A DNA stretch of 64,000 nucleotides from Shimazuella kribbensis DSM 45090 (GTDB taxonomy: Bacteria; Bacillota; Bacilli; Thermoactinomycetales; Thermoactinomycetaceae). The translations under genes and the position numbers were made by a program. The stretch lies in contig NZ_ATZF01000001.1 in the NCBI RefSeq assembly GCF_000428065.1, forward strand, positions 53,822 to 117,821, read 5' to 3'. Of this stretch, positions 61,177 through 64,000 are shown piece by piece. The stretch's first letter is position 1. The number at the start of each line of letters is the position of its first letter. Under the pieces are notes generated by a model. That model was not told the origin of the DNA. It searched no databases and was given only the letters and a program-made list of their open reading frames with translations.

Positions 61177-62372
61177 TCCTTGCTTCCTCCCCAGAGATCT
61201 AATGCTTTTGCTAACTCCTCGTGAGAAGATGCTGCATCGGACAAGTTGATTCCTTTTTGTACTGCTTCGATTGCTTGGCGAAAAGCTTTGGCACCTGCCG
61301 TTGCACCATCCGGATGCCCATGTATTCCTCCTCCTGCATTGATCACCGAGTCCTTTCCAAAATCTTCAATTAGTTTGGGTACAAGAGCAGGATGGATACC
61401 AGCTGATGGAACAGGTAAAGCGCGTTTCCATGCTTCATTTGGTTTTGTTAATTCTTGAGCGATTCCAAGCGCAGCTTTTTTTTCGAGTGCCACACTCCCA
61501 TATGGAGAAGGGAATAGTACCAAATCTGCTCCCGCAGCTCGTAACAGTTTACCAAACCACAGTGGTGCTCCTACTCCATAAGTAGCTGATGCTGTTACAG
61601 CACCACCAAACGATGGATGAGCAAGAATCGGTACGCTAATGTCTTTGTCTTCTGTAAGGGCTTGTAACGTATCCAAACCATATGTAAAAACATTAAAAAG
61701 TAAGGCACTTGCCCCTAAATGTACAGCTCGCTTTGCTTTTTCGATCAATTCCGTTGAGCGTCCAGAAAGATTTACTGCATACAGCGTCGTTTCTCCAGTT
61801 TCCTGTTCTGTTTCATGGAGAACCTTTTTGGCAATCGCGATTCGTTGTTCAAAAGGGGTAGCAGGGTTATCAAATAAAATCTCGTCATCTTTGACAATAT
61901 CCACTCCACCAAGTGCGGAAGCTCTCAGTTGTTTTTCAAAAAAAACTAGATCTCGACCTAATATCCCTTTAAAAATACTCATCAACAATGGCCGATTAGA
62001 GACTTCTAAAAGATTACGAACACCAAGGATACCAAAAGATGGACCAGGGAATCGATGTGCCAATTCAGGTTCGAAATCAAGATCGATTAATTTTATTTTC
62101 CCATCGAGGGAAAGCTTGCCAAACACAGTGGTAAGAATAGCTGGGATGTCAGCCGAAAAATTGACAGCAGGATATGAGATAGTGATCAATCCCTGATCTT
62201 CGGATATCACTTGAACGGAAGATACTTCCCCCTTGTGCTTCGCTAATTGTTGTTGATCTATTTCTGGTAAGTTAGTCCATGAACCAACGGTAAGCCCTAG
62301 GGCGATTTGCTCTGCTTTTTGTTCCAGTTTTCCATCGTTTGGCACCAGATAGGTTGCAATTGCTGCTCCCAT
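61173..62372 (-). CDS. mtnW: 2,3-diketo-5-methylthiopentyl-1-phosphate enolase (RuBisCO-like)
   Basis: 399 residues from the ATG at 62372 after AAGGAGGAATC; an upstream frame to 62414 is not used. RuBisCO-like fold: [23 protein letters not shown] in place of the RuBisCO carbamate-lysine motif, [20 protein letters not shown] at the phosphate loop. It tautomerises the diketone and does not fix CO2. Led by a SAM-I riboswitch. Confidence 0.92.
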   Translation of the reverse strand: MGAAIATYLVPNDGKLEQKAEQIALGLTVGSWTNLPEIDQQQLAKHKGEVSSVQVISEDQGLITISYPAVNFSADIPAILTTVFGKLSLDGKIKLIDLDFEPELAHRFPGPSFGILGVRNLLEVSNRPLLMSIFKGILGRDLVFFEKQLRASALGGVDIVKDDEILFDNPATPFEQRIAIAKKVLHETEQETGETTLYAVNLSGRSTELIEKAKRAVHLGASALLFNVFTYGLDTLQALTEDKDISVPILAHPSFGGAVTASATYGVGAPLWFGKLLRAAGADLVLFPSPYGSVALEKKAALGIAQELTKPNEAWKRALPVPSAGIHPALVPKLIEDFGKDSVINAGGGIHGHPDGATAGAKAFRQAIEAVQKGINLSDAASSHEELAKALDLWGGSKE

Positions 62373-62399
62373 CAATGATTCCTCCTTTTGGGTAAAATA

Positions 62400-62435
62400 A
62401 ATAACCTCTTCCAAGAGGAAGAGGGGGATTGTAAC
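62400..62435 (-). terminator. riboswitch-controlled terminator before mtnW
   Basis: On the minus strand CCTCTTCC and GGAAGAGG pair, followed by TTATTTATTTT. In high SAM this stem should form and stop transcription. Confidence 0.75.
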
Positions 62436-62443
62436 TCCACTTC

Positions 62444-62551
62444 CTCTTATCTTTCAGTTTGCCAACTGTAAGAATTAGCACCGTTTTTACATAAAGTAAA
62501 CCGGTTGCCGGGCTTCATCGGGCTTGTCCCTCCACCTACTCTTGATAAGAG
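62444..62551 (-). promoter_or_regulatory. SAM-I (S-box) riboswitch for mtnWXBD
   Basis: On the minus strand the aptamer opens CTCTTATC-AAGAGTAGGTGGAGGG, then ACAAGCCCGATGAAGCCCGG, GGTGCTAATTC and AACTGAAAGATAAGAG, the standard SAM-I core. P1 is CTCTTATC/GATAAGAG. A -35 TTGACA for it overlaps the mtnE stop (62609-62614). Confidence 0.95.
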
Positions 62552-62610
62552 AATGTTTCATTCTATTCGTTTTTAGATAAACAAAATTATGAATGAATAC
62601 TATTCTTTTG

Positions 62611-63795
62611 TCAATCAAATAAATCCAATTGATTTAATCGGTTAACTGCTTCTTGTAATCTCGCTTCATCGGTTAGCAACCCAACCCGAACATAGTTATC
62701 ACCTGCTTTGCCAAATCCTATGCCTGGTGCAACTGCGATGTGTGCGCGGTCTAATAGTTCACTTGCGAAGGAGGTAGAAGTGTATCTGTTTGGAACAGGG
62801 AGCCAACAAAAGAAAGAGCCTTTTGGGGCTTGTACATCCCAGCCGATTTTTTGAAGACCCGTGATAAAGGTATTTCTTCTTTGTTCGTAAGTTTTTACTA
62901 GTTGATGAACACATTCTTGGGATTCGAGTAGAGCAGTTGCTGCTGCTTGTTGAATGGCTCCGAATAAACTGACATAGAAATGGTCTTGCAGCAGCTCAAT
63001 CGCTTCGATGACAGAAGGATTTCCTAATGCAAATCCAACGCGCCACCCAGCCATGTTATAGGTTTTGCTCATGGTATATATTTCAATACCTGTTTCTTTT
63101 GCGCCAGGAGTTTGCAAGAAACTAATCGGTTTTTGCCCGTCAAAACCAATTGCACCATAAGCAAAGTCATGAACTACACAGATTTCGTTTTCTTGTGCTA
63201 ACTTTACCGTATCAGCAAAAAATGGGGCAGTGGCTACTCCTGCTGTTGGATTATTGGGGTAATTTAAAAACATTAACTTAGCTTGTTTACGAATATTAGC
63301 TGGTATTTGTTCATAATCCGGGAGAAATTTATTTTCTGCTAACAAAGGCATCATTTCCATACGTGCCCCTGATATTGCTATACCTGACCAATAGTCCGGA
63401 TAGCCAGGATCTGGCACCAATGCAATGTCACCTTGATTTAAAAAGCATTGTGCGATTTCAACTAATCCCACTTTCCCTCCAAATAAAACAGCTACTTCTG
63501 TCTCTGGATCTAACGTGACGTTATATTCCCGCTTGTAGAAAGTAGCTATTGCTTCTTTGAGAAAAGAATACCCTCGAAAAGGAGAATATTTGTGGAATCC
63601 TGGATTTGTTGCCGCAGTTTGTAACGAAGCAATGATGTGATCAGGTGTAGGCTGATCCGGGTTGCCTTGTCCCAAATTGATGACATCTTTTCCGGCTTGA
63701 ATATAATGATTTACATCTTTTACTAATTTAGCAAAAAATTGTTCGGGTAGTGCATGCAATCGATTGGCATGGTGAAATCTTTGCAATTGTCCCAC
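62611..63795 (-). CDS. mtnE: methylthio-2-oxobutanoate aminotransferase MtnE
   Basis: 394-residue class I PLP aminotransferase. The PLP lysine is in YTMSKTYNMAGWRVG; LNYPNNPTAGVA and DFAYGAIGFDG are family blocks; the N terminus is FHHANRLHALPEQFF. Its place between two SAM-I riboswitches and beside mtnWXBD supports MtnE, which makes methionine in the final step. A promoter TTGACA-N17-TATCAT on the minus strand (63848-63820) precedes it; no S-box of its own is visible. Confidence 0.88.
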   Translation of the reverse strand: MGQLQRFHHANRLHALPEQFFAKLVKDVNHYIQAGKDVINLGQGNPDQPTPDHIIASLQTAATNPGFHKYSPFRGYSFLKEAIATFYKREYNVTLDPETEVAVLFGGKVGLVEIAQCFLNQGDIALVPDPGYPDYWSGIAISGARMEMMPLLAENKFLPDYEQIPANIRKQAKLMFLNYPNNPTAGVATAPFFADTVKLAQENEICVVHDFAYGAIGFDGQKPISFLQTPGAKETGIEIYTMSKTYNMAGWRVGFALGNPSVIEAIELLQDHFYVSLFGAIQQAAATALLESQECVHQLVKTYEQRRNTFITGLQKIGWDVQAPKGSFFCWLPVPNRYTSTSFASELLDRAHIAVAPGIGFGKAGDNYVRVGLLTDEARLQEAVNRLNQLDLFD

Positions 63796-63819
63796 TTCCT
63801 GTATCTGTATCTGGGCTAT

Positions 63820-63848
63820 ATGATATTATTTTGTCGAACTTGTGTCAA
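63820..63848 (-). promoter_or_regulatory. mtnE promoter
   Basis: Minus-strand TTGACA, 17-base spacer, TATCAT, about 25 bases before the mtnE start codon. Confidence 0.65.
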
Positions 63849-63873
63849 AACGTTTTTGAGAAAAGAATTTTTG

Positions 63874-63902
63874 TTGACAAAATATCAAATTACCTTTACT
63901 AT
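63874..63902 (+). promoter_or_regulatory. promoter of the divergent SAM-I leader
   Basis: TTGACA, 17-base spacer, TACTAT; precedes the plus-strand riboswitch. Confidence 0.65.
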
Positions 63903-63958
63903 TCGTTAATAAATATTTTTTAGAAAATGTCTAGAACAAAAACATATAGGTTAGCTAT

Positions 63959-64000
63959 CTCTTATCAAGAGTAGGTGGAGGGAAATGGCCCGATGAAGCC
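63959..64000 (+). promoter_or_regulatory. SAM-I riboswitch, 5' part (cut by window edge)
   Basis: CTCTTATC-AAGAGTAGGTGGAGGG and GGCCCGATGAAGCC reproduce the first half of the SAM-I aptamer. It is divergent from mtnE, so a methionine-related gene, plausibly mtnKA, should follow beyond the window. Confidence 0.92.

Overview
The window is low-GC DNA from a Gram-positive, Bacillales-type bacterium. A complete comG late-competence operon, a Bacillus-order methionine-salvage cluster with SAM-I riboswitches, a Leu T-box, TTG/GTG starts behind strong GGAGG sites and a HelD protein all point there. Gene content would suit the Thermoactinomycetaceae or a close relative, but no 16S rRNA is present to prove it.

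Layout. 1-7130: end of an O-methyltransferase gene, small membrane and unknown genes, msrA, cysteine desulfurase plus thiI, a TerC protein, tRNA-Gln, and an HTH-TPR regulator whose stop codon overlaps a 12-codon micro-ORF. 7257-12456: comGA to comGG, a structured non-coding element of about 450 bp abutting the aroK start codon, then aroK and yqzE. 12739-24575: ispG, a DUF378 protein, a glutamine amidotransferase-like hydrolase, cydAB, VanW and 3D-domain envelope proteins, a SEC-C protein, a PHP phosphoesterase, pgpA and several small genes. 24631-25010: four tRNA genes. 25424-31843: a six-gene operon behind a perfect Fur box, resembling opine-metallophore (Cnt) importers with an MFS exporter between the two ATPases, but without metallophore synthesis genes.

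31926-39300 is rich in decay: an internally deleted membrane-protein gene, a frameshifted DedA gene, an integrase remnant, small broken genes, a gene with a near-identical internal duplication, and tRNA-Lys halves in inverted order. An ECF sigma/anti-sigma/membrane/PAP2 operon sits inside this stretch. 39493-51459: a slipin, a rhodanese, a membrane protein next to a two-component system, T-box-controlled leuA, a YbaK deacylase, a GC-rich structured intergenic RNA candidate, a fatty-acid desaturase behind two matched long inverted repeats, a PadR/DUF1700-type pair, a VOC protein and a MarR regulator. 51552-59323: DUF421, DUF350, SulP, HelD and small genes. 59364-64000: mtnWXBD under a SAM-I riboswitch, mtnE, and the start of a second, divergent SAM-I riboswitch cut by the window edge.

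Coherent units are competence pseudopili, iron-regulated metal-complex import, envelope-stress sigma control, and recycling of methylthioadenosine to methionine gated by SAM.
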